5,437 nt of DNA from Nitrospinota bacterium (GTDB taxonomy: Bacteria > Nitrospinota > Nitrospinia > JACRGO01): assembly GCA_016212295.1 (NCBI GenBank), contig JACRGO010000061.1, positions 1 through 5,437 of the forward strand. The letters are read 5' to 3'. The notes under the pieces are model-generated. The model made no database searches, had not been told where the DNA came from, and worked only from the letters and a program-made list of their open reading frames with translations. Below, in pieces: positions 1-5,251 of the stretch. Each line of letters begins with the position of its first letter. The stretch's first letter is position 1. Made by a program: the position numbers and the translations under genes.

Positions 1-138
1 CATAACGGCCTGTAAAATAGCCATGCCTGTAAATGAGCATAAGCATGGAAGGTGAAATTTTTACAATTTTTTTATCCAATAAAAAAGAATACCTTGTTGA
101 TTTAAAAGACTTTTTCTTATTTATGCGTAGGCTCTATA
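1..138. other. AT-rich leader upstream of the truncated kinase
   Basis: No gene is supported here. The stretch is much richer in A and T than the kinase that follows. It holds a 9-bp direct repeat, GCCTGTAAA, at 8-16 and 25-33, and a 6-bp inverted repeat, CCATGC (21-26) with GCATGG (43-48). A short open frame, ATG at 33 to TGA at 165-167, runs out of it and into the kinase gene in another frame; its product resembles nothing I recognise. A poor sigma-70-like pair can be drawn (TTGATT at 97-102 with weak -10 candidates), but I would not call it a promoter. The kinase reading frame is open leftwards only to the TAA at 103-105, so the missing receiver half is not encoded here. Confidence 0.6.
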
Positions 139-1701
139 GTGCTGGAAGGGAAAATGGACGGCATTGAAGCCGCCGGCCAAATCCATTCCCGTTTCGGCAT
201 CCCCATTATCTTCCAGACCGCCTACTCGGACGAAAAAATACTGGAACGGGCCAAGGAAATAGAACCCTTTGGATATTTGATCAAGCCCGTGCAGGAAAGG
301 GAATTGTACGCCGCAATCAAGATGGCCCTTTACAAGCGCGAGGTGGACGAGAAGCTCAGGGAAAACCAGAAGAAGCTGAGGCATGCCCTTAATGAAGCGC
401 TCAGGAGGAGGGCGGAGGTTGCCGCGCTTTTGGAAAGTTCGCGGGCCGTGCTGGAATACCGCAAGTTCGAGGACGCGGCGAAGGCCATCTTTGATTCCTG
501 CAAGAAGGTTACAGGGGCCGCAGCCGGTTACATTGCCTTGTTGACCCAGGACGGGTCGGAGACCGACGTCGTTTTTCTGGACTCCGGCGGGCGGCCTTGC
601 GACGTGGATCCCAATCTTCCAATGCCTATCCGGGGCCTTCGCGCGGAAGCATACCATACTGGAAAGGTTGTGTACGACAATGATTTTTCCGGGAGCCAAT
701 GGGCGTCCTTCATGCCGGAAAGGCACGTTGCCCTGGACAATGTCCTCTTTGCTCCCCTTATTGTTGAAGGAAAGGTGCTGGGCCTCATGGGCCTGGCCAA
801 TAAACCCAAGGGGTTCACGGAGAACGACTCCGTAATGGCCGCCGCCTTCGCGGAACACGCGGCCATTGCTCTGCAAAACAGCCGCGCCCTAATGGACTTG
901 CACAAAAAACATGAGGAATTGGAAAAAACTTTCGAAAAATTAAAAAAGGCCCAGTCGCTCTTAATCAGACAGGAAAAACTCGCTTCCCTGGGGACCCTTT
1001 CCGCTGGCGTGGCCCATGAAATCAAAAATCCCTTGAACATAATTTCCACTTCCGTCCAGTTGCTGCAGATGGAGGAAAATCTGTCCGAGGAAGCCAAGGA
1101 AGCCTATGGAACCATAATCCAGCAAGTCAACAGGGCCGCCAAAATCACTGAAAATTTAAGGGATTTCGCGCGGGAGCGAAAGCCGGAAATCAAGGAGATC
1201 GAACTTCACGCCTTTTTGGAGAAGACCCTTGCCCTGGTGGAATACGAAATGAAGGCGGAGAACCTGCAAATCGAAAAGAAATTCCACAAGGATCCAATTT
1301 ATATAAACGGGGACGAGGACCAATTGGCCCAGGTGTTTTTGAATATGATCGGCAACGCCAGGGACAGCATGAATGAAAAGCAGAAGTGCCATTCCTATGA
1401 AGACCTCCAGAAAATGGGATGGTCGGGGCGGTTGACGGTGCAAACCGGGGTTTCCGGTTCCCAGGCCTTTGTCCTGTTCCAGGACACTGGATCAGGCATG
1501 ACGGAGGAAGTGAAAGGAAAAATTTTCGATCCCTTTTTCACCACGAAAGGGGAGGGGAAAGGGACCGGGCTTGGGTTGTCCATTGCCTACGGCATCATTG
1601 AGGCCCACGGCGGGACTATCAAGTTTGAAAGCAAGGAAGGCAAGGGAACCAAGTTTGTCATTTTCCTTCCTTTAAACCGGCCAGAGGCCGGAACCAAATA
1701 G
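139..1701 (+). CDS. Soluble GAF-domain sensor histidine kinase with a half receiver domain at its N-terminus
   Basis: A cytoplasmic two-component kinase expected to autophosphorylate on His and pass phosphate to a receiver such as those encoded downstream. Order of parts in the 520 residues: C-terminal half of a receiver (1-66, with the switch Thr at 27 and conserved Lys49-Pro50); coiled coil (about 68-98); GAF domain (about 98-248, with the MPERH...LDNVLFAPL stretch common in kinase-linked GAF domains); second coiled coil (250-280); HisKA with phospho-accepting His293 in AHEIKNP; HATPase with N-box Asn402/Asn406, G1 box DTGSGM (449-454), F box DPFF (464-467) and G2 box GTGLGLS (475-481). No membrane segment or signal peptide is visible. 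The receiver lacks its acidic pair and phospho-Asp: the frame begins just after that position. The start is uncertain. GTG 139 has only a weak AGG (129-131) upstream, while ATG 154 has GGAAGGG (144-150) but tight spacing. The kinase core looks intact, so it may work without a functional receiver. It could instead be a 5'-truncated remnant. Confidence 0.9.
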   Translation: MLEGKMDGIEAAGQIHSRFGIPIIFQTAYSDEKILERAKEIEPFGYLIKPVQERELYAAIKMALYKREVDEKLRENQKKLRHALNEALRRRAEVAALLESSRAVLEYRKFEDAAKAIFDSCKKVTGAAAGYIALLTQDGSETDVVFLDSGGRPCDVDPNLPMPIRGLRAEAYHTGKVVYDNDFSGSQWASFMPERHVALDNVLFAPLIVEGKVLGLMGLANKPKGFTENDSVMAAAFAEHAAIALQNSRALMDLHKKHEELEKTFEKLKKAQSLLIRQEKLASLGTLSAGVAHEIKNPLNIISTSVQLLQMEENLSEEAKEAYGTIIQQVNRAAKITENLRDFARERKPEIKEIELHAFLEKTLALVEYEMKAENLQIEKKFHKDPIYINGDEDQLAQVFLNMIGNARDSMNEKQKCHSYEDLQKMGWSGRLTVQTGVSGSQAFVLFQDTGSGMTEEVKGKIFDPFFTTKGEGKGTGLGLSIAYGIIEAHGGTIKFESKEGKGTKFVIFLPLNRPEAGTK

Positions 1702-1720
1702 GGCTTCCGCCTTGACTAGC

Positions 1721-1727
1721 AAGGAGG
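1721..1727 (+). promoter_or_regulatory. Orphan Shine-Dalgarno sequence AAGGAGG
   Basis: A near-perfect Shine-Dalgarno core lies 20 bp after the kinase stop codon, but no credible start sits at the right distance. The nearest ATG (1744) is 16 nt away and opens only a 39-codon frame that consists of repeat DNA. It may be the former ribosome site of the downstream regulator, separated from its gene when the palindromic repeat arrived. That history is an inference. Confidence 0.4.
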
Positions 1728-1747
1728 ATCAGCGCATCAGTAAATGA

Positions 1748-1876
1748 TTAACTCCAGCCTTCAGGCTGGAGTTAACGAACAAACCCAGTGGGCTTTAGCC
1801 CTGAATATATCCTTGAAAGTCATGGCTAAAGCCCGACACTTATTTCCATTTTCTCCGCCATGAATGGCGGAGTTAT
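1748..1876. repeat. REPIN/BIME-like element: two inverted REP-type hairpins flanking a central inverted repeat
   Basis: Three palindromes sit in a row. Hairpin 1 (1748-1775) has a perfect 12-bp stem, TTAACTCCAGCC with its complement, and a TTCA loop. The central inverted repeat has 11-bp arms, GGGCTTTAGCC (1790-1800) and GGCTAAAGCCC (1824-1834), with a 23-nt loop; AGTG and CACT can pair just outside it. Hairpin 3 (1853-1872) has an 8-bp stem, CTCCGCCA with its complement, and a TGAA loop. Read on the opposite strand, hairpin 3 is a diverged copy of hairpin 1: both are 24 nt (1750-1773 and 1851-1874), begin AACTCC, share the TTCA loop and differ mainly by paired changes that keep the stem. Two REP-like hairpins in opposite orientation are the defining layout of REPINs, which are mobilised in trans by RAYT (Y1 HUH) transposases. 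No such gene is in the window. There is no U-run, so it is not a classical terminator. Confidence 0.75.
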
Positions 1877-1900
1877 TAAAAACCAATAATCACTCATTTC

Positions 1901-1928
1901 TGCCTGCGCATGCCCGCGCGCAGACAGG
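1901..1928. repeat. GC-rich hairpin downstream of the REPIN-like element
   Basis: CTGCGC (1904-1909) pairs with GCGCAG (1918-1923) across an 8-nt loop, and CAGG just beyond can extend the pairing imperfectly. The base composition differs sharply from the AT-rich bases on either side. AGACAGG occurs twice, at 1922-1928 and 1935-1941; the second copy provides the Shine-Dalgarno sequence of the following gene. It looks like a dispersed intergenic repeat, but copies elsewhere cannot be seen from here. Confidence 0.5.
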
Positions 1929-1938
1929 TGAATTAGAC

Positions 1939-1942
1939 AGGA
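1939..1942 (+). promoter_or_regulatory. Ribosome binding site AGGA that sets the start of the first regulator
   Basis: AGGA lies 8 nt before ATG 1951, an ideal spacing. It favours 1951 over the in-frame upstream ATG at 1864, which lies inside hairpin 3 of the repeat and has no ribosome site. Confidence 0.65.
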
Positions 1943-1950
1943 CTGAGCCA

Positions 1951-3198
1951 ATGCAGAACACGGAACAAAAATCCCGCGCGATTTTGATTGTGGACGACGA
2001 ACCCCAAATCTGCGCCAACATCGGCAAAATATTAAGCAAAAAGGGATTTATCTCCCTGGAGGCGCATAACGGGGTGGAGGCATTGAGCGTGTTGAAGGAA
2101 AAATTTGTCGATCTGGTCTTGCTGGACGTCAAGATGCCCCAAATGGGCGGCCTGGAAGCCCTGAAAAAAATAAAAGAAAAATACCCGGAAATAGAGGTCA
2201 TCATGGCCACGGCTTTTTCCGACCTGGAAACCGCTATCGAGTCCATGAAACACGGGGCCTTTGGCTTCCTTACCAAGCCTGTAAACGCGGAACACCTTGT
2301 CATGGAGATCAACAAGGCCCTTGAGCACGGGAGAATGCTCCGGCAAATTAAAATTTATGAAAAAAGACTGGAGATGAAGGTCGATGACAAGACCGAAGAG
2401 ACAAAATATTTATACGGTTTGTTGGAAGCTAACTTTGTCAAGGCCATCCATGTGTTTGTGGACCTTATAGCTCTAAGCGATCCCTTTTTGGCCGGGCACT
2501 CCAAGCGGGTGGCGGAATTGGCGGTGAAAACCGGACAAAAACTCAATCTGAATGAAAAACGGCTGCTGGACCTGGAGCAGGCCGCCTTGTTGCACGATAT
2601 CGGGAAACTGGGGGTCCCTGAAAGGATAAGATTTCTGCCTTATGAGGACCTCAACCCCAAGGAGAAATCACTGATGCAAAGACAAGCCCTGCTTGTCCAG
2701 CAAATTCTTGCATCGGCCAGTCATTTACAGAGGGCGGGGTTAATAATTAAAAGCCGCGCGGAAAGAGTGGACGGGAAAGGGTTTCCGGAAGGTCTGAAAG
2801 GCGATGAAATACCAATGGAATCACAAATTTTGTCGGTCGCTAACGCCTTTGAAAACAGCGCCAATAATCCCATGAAAAAAGAGAGCGATGAGTATGCCGC
2901 TGCCGCTTATTTGGAACGCGAAACAGGGAGCCGGTTCCGCCAAAAAGTGGTAAAAGTATTTTTAGAGGCCGTTGAAGAATTGAAATTCCGGCAAAAACAG
3001 GAAATGGCCCTCCCCCTGGCGGAATTGAAGGAAGGCATGGTTTTAACTAAAAACATTATTGATGATAACGGACAAATGGTCCTTTCAAAAGGAAGCCGGC
3101 TTACCTCCGCCCAGATCGCCATGATAAAAAATCATGATCTTTTCACCAGCACGGTCTCCCAAAGGATTTTCGTCTTGAAGGAGAGCATCGGCTCGTGA
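1951..3198 (+). CDS. Response regulator: receiver plus degenerate HD-GYP-like output domain
   Basis: A 415-residue cytoplasmic regulator. The receiver (about 9-125) is complete: acidic pair Asp15/Asp16, phospho-Asp59 in LVLLD, Thr87 and Lys109-Pro110. A charged signalling helix (about 126-165) leads to an HD-GYP-like domain (about 165-345). That family normally hydrolyses cyclic di-GMP at a two- or three-metal site. Here GHSKRV (His183) and HDIGK (His215, Asp216, Lys219) are kept, but the HHExxDGxGYP motif reads RAERVDGKGFP (269-279), the 'HP' His is Gln245, the Glu before the GH motif is Ala174, and the VAD Asp is Asn298. Catalysis is therefore unlikely. A C-terminal module (about 356-400) with LKEGMVL and a G-x-x-V-L-S-K-G turn is shared with the regulator at 3856-5094. 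The upstream ATG 1864 would add 29 residues coded by repeat DNA and is rejected. The gene lies 249 bp after the kinase, its probable partner, and converges on the toxin gene with a 14-bp gap and no terminator between them. Confidence 0.9.
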   Translation: MQNTEQKSRAILIVDDEPQICANIGKILSKKGFISLEAHNGVEALSVLKEKFVDLVLLDVKMPQMGGLEALKKIKEKYPEIEVIMATAFSDLETAIESMKHGAFGFLTKPVNAEHLVMEINKALEHGRMLRQIKIYEKRLEMKVDDKTEETKYLYGLLEANFVKAIHVFVDLIALSDPFLAGHSKRVAELAVKTGQKLNLNEKRLLDLEQAALLHDIGKLGVPERIRFLPYEDLNPKEKSLMQRQALLVQQILASASHLQRAGLIIKSRAERVDGKGFPEGLKGDEIPMESQILSVANAFENSANNPMKKESDEYAAAAYLERETGSRFRQKVVKVFLEAVEELKFRQKQEMALPLAELKEGMVLTKNIIDDNGQMVLSKGSRLTSAQIAMIKNHDLFTSTVSQRIFVLKESIGS

Positions 3199-3212
3199 AC
3201 AAAAGTCCAGCC

Positions 3213-3476
3213 TCAATAAACTTCATCGTGAGAGCCAATATCGAGGAGGTGGACAATGTCGTCGTATAGCTTGAATACGACTCTCAAATCTTGTGTCAGG
3301 GAGCAGGCGTATTTGCCTTTCAGGCGGCCTTTAAGAGGATGGGTGTGCAAAGTCGGATCAAAGGGATTGATAGAGAGTTTTGAAAGTAGAGTCTCGTATG
3401 TCTTTTGGAGCAAGGGGTTCCTTTTGAGTAATTTTTTTGAACGTTTACTAAAACTCCTTTCAAGTTCAAGCCTCAT
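3213..3476 (-). CDS. Type II toxin of the RelE/YafQ superfamily (probable mRNA interferase)
   Basis: An 87-residue basic protein. Toxins of this group cleave mRNA in the ribosomal A site and are held inactive by the partner antitoxin. Visible family features are a basic N-terminal helix (KRSKKLLKRNP, 11-21), NPFDPTLHTHPLKGRLKGKYACSL (37-60, given here by its key residues His44, His46, Lys49 and Lys53), DLRVVFKL (63-70) and the characteristic ending LLDIGSHDEVY (77-87) with His83. Length and motif order match an intact member. The frame is open further upstream, but the start at the ATG at 3476-3474 gives the usual MRLEL N-terminus and overlaps the antitoxin end by 11 nt. With no clear ribosome site, translation is probably coupled to the antitoxin. 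The family is clear; cleavage activity is inferred from it. Confidence 0.88.
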   Translation of the reverse strand: MRLELERSFSKRSKKLLKRNPLLQKTYETLLSKLSINPFDPTLHTHPLKGRLKGKYACSLTQDLRVVFKLYDDIVHLLDIGSHDEVY

Positions 3477-3702
3477 CATCGTCATCAGGGGCATTAAAGA
3501 TAGCCTGCATCGCCTCTTCAACGGAATTGCAGATTACAGAGTCATTCTCTTGTTCCGCCTTCAGCACGCGCTCCACGAATGCCTTGTGCTTTTTCTCTTT
3601 TTCAAGAAAATAGCCCACAATATCCAGAATCTCCTGGAGCCGTTTTTCTGGAAGTTGGGGGAGCAGATTGTCTATATTGGCGATAGCCATGCTCTTGGTC
3701 AT
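3466..3702 (-). CDS. Putative antitoxin paired with the RelE/YafQ-type toxin
   Basis: A 78-residue protein encoded immediately upstream of the toxin in the usual antitoxin-first order. The N-terminal half (about 8-37) is helical and contains LLPQLPEKRLQEILDIVGYF, a pattern of small antitoxin-like proteins. I see no ribbon-helix-helix or helix-turn-helix that I can name, so whether it binds its own promoter is open. The C-terminal part (about 57-78), SVEEAMQAIF followed by the acidic tail DDDDE, is the kind of flexible acidic segment that wraps a basic RelE-type toxin. The start may be ATG 3702, which would make the message nearly leaderless from the promoter at 3709-3738, or ATG 3690 (residue 5), which has a weak AAGAG before it. 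Identification rests mainly on its position next to a clear toxin. Confidence 0.75.
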   Translation of the reverse strand: MTKSMAIANIDNLLPQLPEKRLQEILDIVGYFLEKEKKHKAFVERVLKAEQENDSVICNSVEEAMQAIFNAPDDDDEA

Positions 3703-3708
3703 AAAATT

Positions 3709-3738
3709 ATCTTATGAAAAAAAGAATATAAGTGTCAA
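3709..3738 (-). promoter_or_regulatory. Sigma-70-like promoter for the toxin-antitoxin pair
   Basis: On the minus strand a perfect -35 box TTGACA (complement of 3733-3738) is followed after 18 bp by TAAGAT (complement of 3709-3714), four of six matches to the -10 consensus. Transcription would begin at about 3702, at or next to the antitoxin ATG. The outer arm of the CTAAAG palindrome ends 2 bp upstream of the -35 box. Confidence 0.6.
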
Positions 3739-3739
3739 G

Positions 3740-3833
3740 GAACTAAAGCGCCTAAAGTTGTGGTAGGTTTCTTTTTATAATGAAAAAATAGCTTCCACAA
3801 CTTTAGTCACTTTAAATTTTAGTTCACTTTAAA
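3740..3833. repeat. Nested palindrome made of CTAAAG/CTTTAG hexamers in the divergent promoter region
   Basis: The inner arms are a perfect 12-bp inverted repeat: CTAAAGTTGTGG (3752-3763) and CCACAACTTTAG (3795-3806). The outer arms are a perfect 8-bp inverted repeat: GAACTAAA (3740-3747) and TTTAGTTC (3818-3825). The 31-nt centre can pair further (TTTTT at 3772-3776 with AAAAA within 3783-3788). The hexamer CTAAAG occurs at 3743 and 3752. Its complement or a one-base variant occurs at 3801, 3810, 3817 and 3827, so the copies are about one helical turn apart. TCACTTTAAA is also directly repeated (3807-3816 and 3824-3833). It could be an operator serving the outward-facing promoters or a small mobile palindrome. 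The sequence alone does not decide. Confidence 0.65.
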
Positions 3834-3841
3834 CTTGAATT

Positions 3842-3847
3842 TATAAT
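3842..3847 (+). promoter_or_regulatory. Perfect -10 box TATAAT placed for a leaderless transcript
   Basis: TATAAT ends 8 nt before ATG 3856, so transcription would start at about 3854-3856, on or just before the start codon. No purine-rich ribosome site precedes the ATG. The -35 region is poor: TTTAGT at 3818-3823, with 18-bp spacing, lies in the outer arm of the palindrome. An activator or the palindrome itself may therefore matter for expression. Confidence 0.5.
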
Positions 3848-3855
3848 ATAAAACC

Positions 3856-5094
3856 ATGCAAACAAATCATGTCCTCGTGGTGGATGACGAAGTCAAGGTC
3901 TGCGAGATCGTAGGACGTTTTCTCCAGGCCAAGGGCTTCGTGGTGTCCCGGGCCCATAACGGACTGGAGGCGTTGGAGGCCTGCGCCTCCCAAAAGCCGG
4001 ACGTAGTCGTCATGGATATCCGGATGCCGAGGATGGACGGCGTGGAATGCCTGAAAAGAATCAAGGAGACGGCCCCGGATACTGAAGTCATCATGTCCAC
4101 CGCAGTGGAGGAATTGAACACCGGGATCTCCTGCATGAAAATGGGGGCCTTTGGGTATCTCAATAAACCGATAAACCTGGAAAATTTATTCATTGAGATT
4201 AACCGCTCCCTGGAACACCGGAGGCTGGTCCTTGAAAACCGGGATTATCAAATCAACCTGGAAAAAAAGGTGGAGGAGCGGACCCGTGAGGTCCTCCAAT
4301 TGAATGAAAAACTCAAGGAGAGTCTGCTGAATTCGGTGAGGATCACCTTGGGCATACTGGAGACCACCGACGTATTTTTCGCCGGGCATGCGAAAAGGGT
4401 CTCCATCTGGGCCGTGGCCGTCGCCCACTACATGGGCCTGGGCGCGCAAGAGGTCTTTGACATTGAATTGGCCGCGCTGCTGCACGAGATCGGCCAGATA
4501 GCCATCCCGGAGGAGATCAGGAACGCCTCCTTCAAGGAATTGTCCATCAGGGAAATCAACATGGTCAAGGAGTATCCGGCGCTCACGCAACGGATACTGT
4601 CCCCCTCGGAGGAGCTCCGAAGGGCCGGGGTTTTGGTCCGCCATCATCTGGAGCATCTTGACGGGACCGGTTTCCCTGACGGCCTTAAGGGAGACAGCAT
4701 CCCCCTGGGGTCGAGGATTATAGGCGTGGTTAATGCCTATGACGAATTGGAAAGCCGCAGGCGGTTCACTTCGGAAAAATTTCCTTCGGATAAAACCAAG
4801 GATGACTTCGTTTTTTCCAATCTGAGAAAACACGCGGGGAGGCATTATCAACCGGAGATCATCGACAAGCTGGAAGAGGCCCTGGCCGGCTACCATAAGC
4901 TCGCGAAGACGAGGGCTTTATGCACGGTAAATGAATTGAAGGCCGGCATGGCCCTGGCCTCGGATATTCATCTGCGCGGGGGGAAGCTGTTGATTAAAAA
5001 AGGGGCCATTCTGAGCGACGTACACGTGGCGAAACTCAACGCCTTATATAAAATGTATCTACTTGAGGGCGATATTTACATTTGGAAGTCATAG
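3856..5094 (+). CDS. Response regulator: receiver plus degenerate HD-GYP-like output domain (paralog of the regulator at 1951-3198)
   Basis: A 412-residue cytoplasmic regulator with the same architecture as the gene at 1951-3198. The receiver (about 4-120) is complete: Asp10/Asp11, phospho-Asp54 in VVMD, Thr82 and Lys104-Pro105. A signalling helix follows (about 122-160), then an HD-GYP-like domain (about 160-345) and the shared C-terminal module (about 358-400; LKAGMAL, then G-K-L-L-I-K-K-G). In the HD-GYP-like part, Glu169 and GHAKRV (His178) are present, but the HD dyad reads HEIGQ (His210, Glu211, Gln214 for Lys). The 'HP' His is Tyr240, the HHE motif reads H264-L-E266 followed by DGTGFP, and the VAD Asp is Asn293. 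Loss of cyclic di-GMP hydrolysis is likely, although Glu211 could still ligate a metal. It is divergent from the toxin-antitoxin pair. The start has no ribosome site and lies directly under a TATAAT. The stop codon TAG uses the first two bases of the palindromic element at 5093-5242. Confidence 0.9.
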   Translation: MQTNHVLVVDDEVKVCEIVGRFLQAKGFVVSRAHNGLEALEACASQKPDVVVMDIRMPRMDGVECLKRIKETAPDTEVIMSTAVEELNTGISCMKMGAFGYLNKPINLENLFIEINRSLEHRRLVLENRDYQINLEKKVEERTREVLQLNEKLKESLLNSVRITLGILETTDVFFAGHAKRVSIWAVAVAHYMGLGAQEVFDIELAALLHEIGQIAIPEEIRNASFKELSIREINMVKEYPALTQRILSPSEELRRAGVLVRHHLEHLDGTGFPDGLKGDSIPLGSRIIGVVNAYDELESRRRFTSEKFPSDKTKDDFVFSNLRKHAGRHYQPEIIDKLEEALAGYHKLAKTRALCTVNELKAGMALASDIHLRGGKLLIKKGAILSDVHVAKLNALYKMYLLEGDIYIWKS

Positions 5095-5242
5095 CGCGGC
5101 GTGGCCGCGACCAAAATAAATTTCGGCGTATTCAAACGTTTGATGATATTATTACGTTCAGAAATTTACGTTTTCCGCTTGAAATAAAATCAGCGTTGTA
5201 TGCTTCAAGAGAAATTTATTTTGGTTGCGGCCATGCCGCGCT
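5093..5242. repeat. 150-bp palindromic, MITE-like element abutting the regulator stop codon
   Basis: Two 32-bp terminal arms (5093-5124 and 5211-5242) are complementary at 30 of 32 positions. The two exceptions (5101 with 5234 and 5109 with 5226) are G opposite T, so an RNA copied from the plus strand would pair along the whole arm through G-U wobbles. Pairing continues imperfectly inward; for example, AACG...TGAT at 5135-5144 faces ATCAGCGTT at 5189-5197. Each end also folds by itself: CGCGGC/GCCGCG at 5095-5109 with a 3-nt loop, and GCGGC/GCCGC at 5227-5239. No protein-coding frame of note lies within, and I see no obvious target-site duplication. The shape fits a non-autonomous mobile element, or a long 3' RNA hairpin that could end or stabilise the regulator mRNA. 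Confidence 0.7.
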
Positions 5243-5251
5243 CCACCACAA

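Noticed and set aside
33-167. 44-codon open frame entering the kinase gene out of frame
   Set aside because: It has no ribosome site, no recognisable similarity, and ends within the kinase coding sequence. It could be a gene fragment left by the rearrangement, but that cannot be shown.
121-876. 251-codon minus-strand open frame opposite the kinase
   Set aside because: The plus-strand frame encodes clear receiver and GAF motifs. The opposite frame is a codon-bias shadow with no family features. The same holds for the minus-strand frames at 528-1097 and 4186-4896.
1744-1863. 39-codon open frame after the AAGGAGG sequence
   Set aside because: It consists of the REPIN-like hairpins read through, and the Shine-Dalgarno is 16 nt away, which is too far.
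1748-1876. Intrinsic terminator for the kinase gene
   Set aside because: The stems are strong, but none is followed by a T-run on either strand.
1864-1950. In-frame N-terminal extension of the first regulator from ATG 1864
   Set aside because: The ATG lies in the loop and stem of hairpin 3, has no ribosome site, and the 29 residues are coded by repeat DNA. ATG 1951 has AGGA at 8 nt and begins just before the receiver.
3256-3717. 153-codon plus-strand open frame opposite the toxin-antitoxin genes
   Set aside because: The minus strand encodes an unmistakable RelE/YafQ-type toxin with its partner and a promoter. The plus frame is its shadow.
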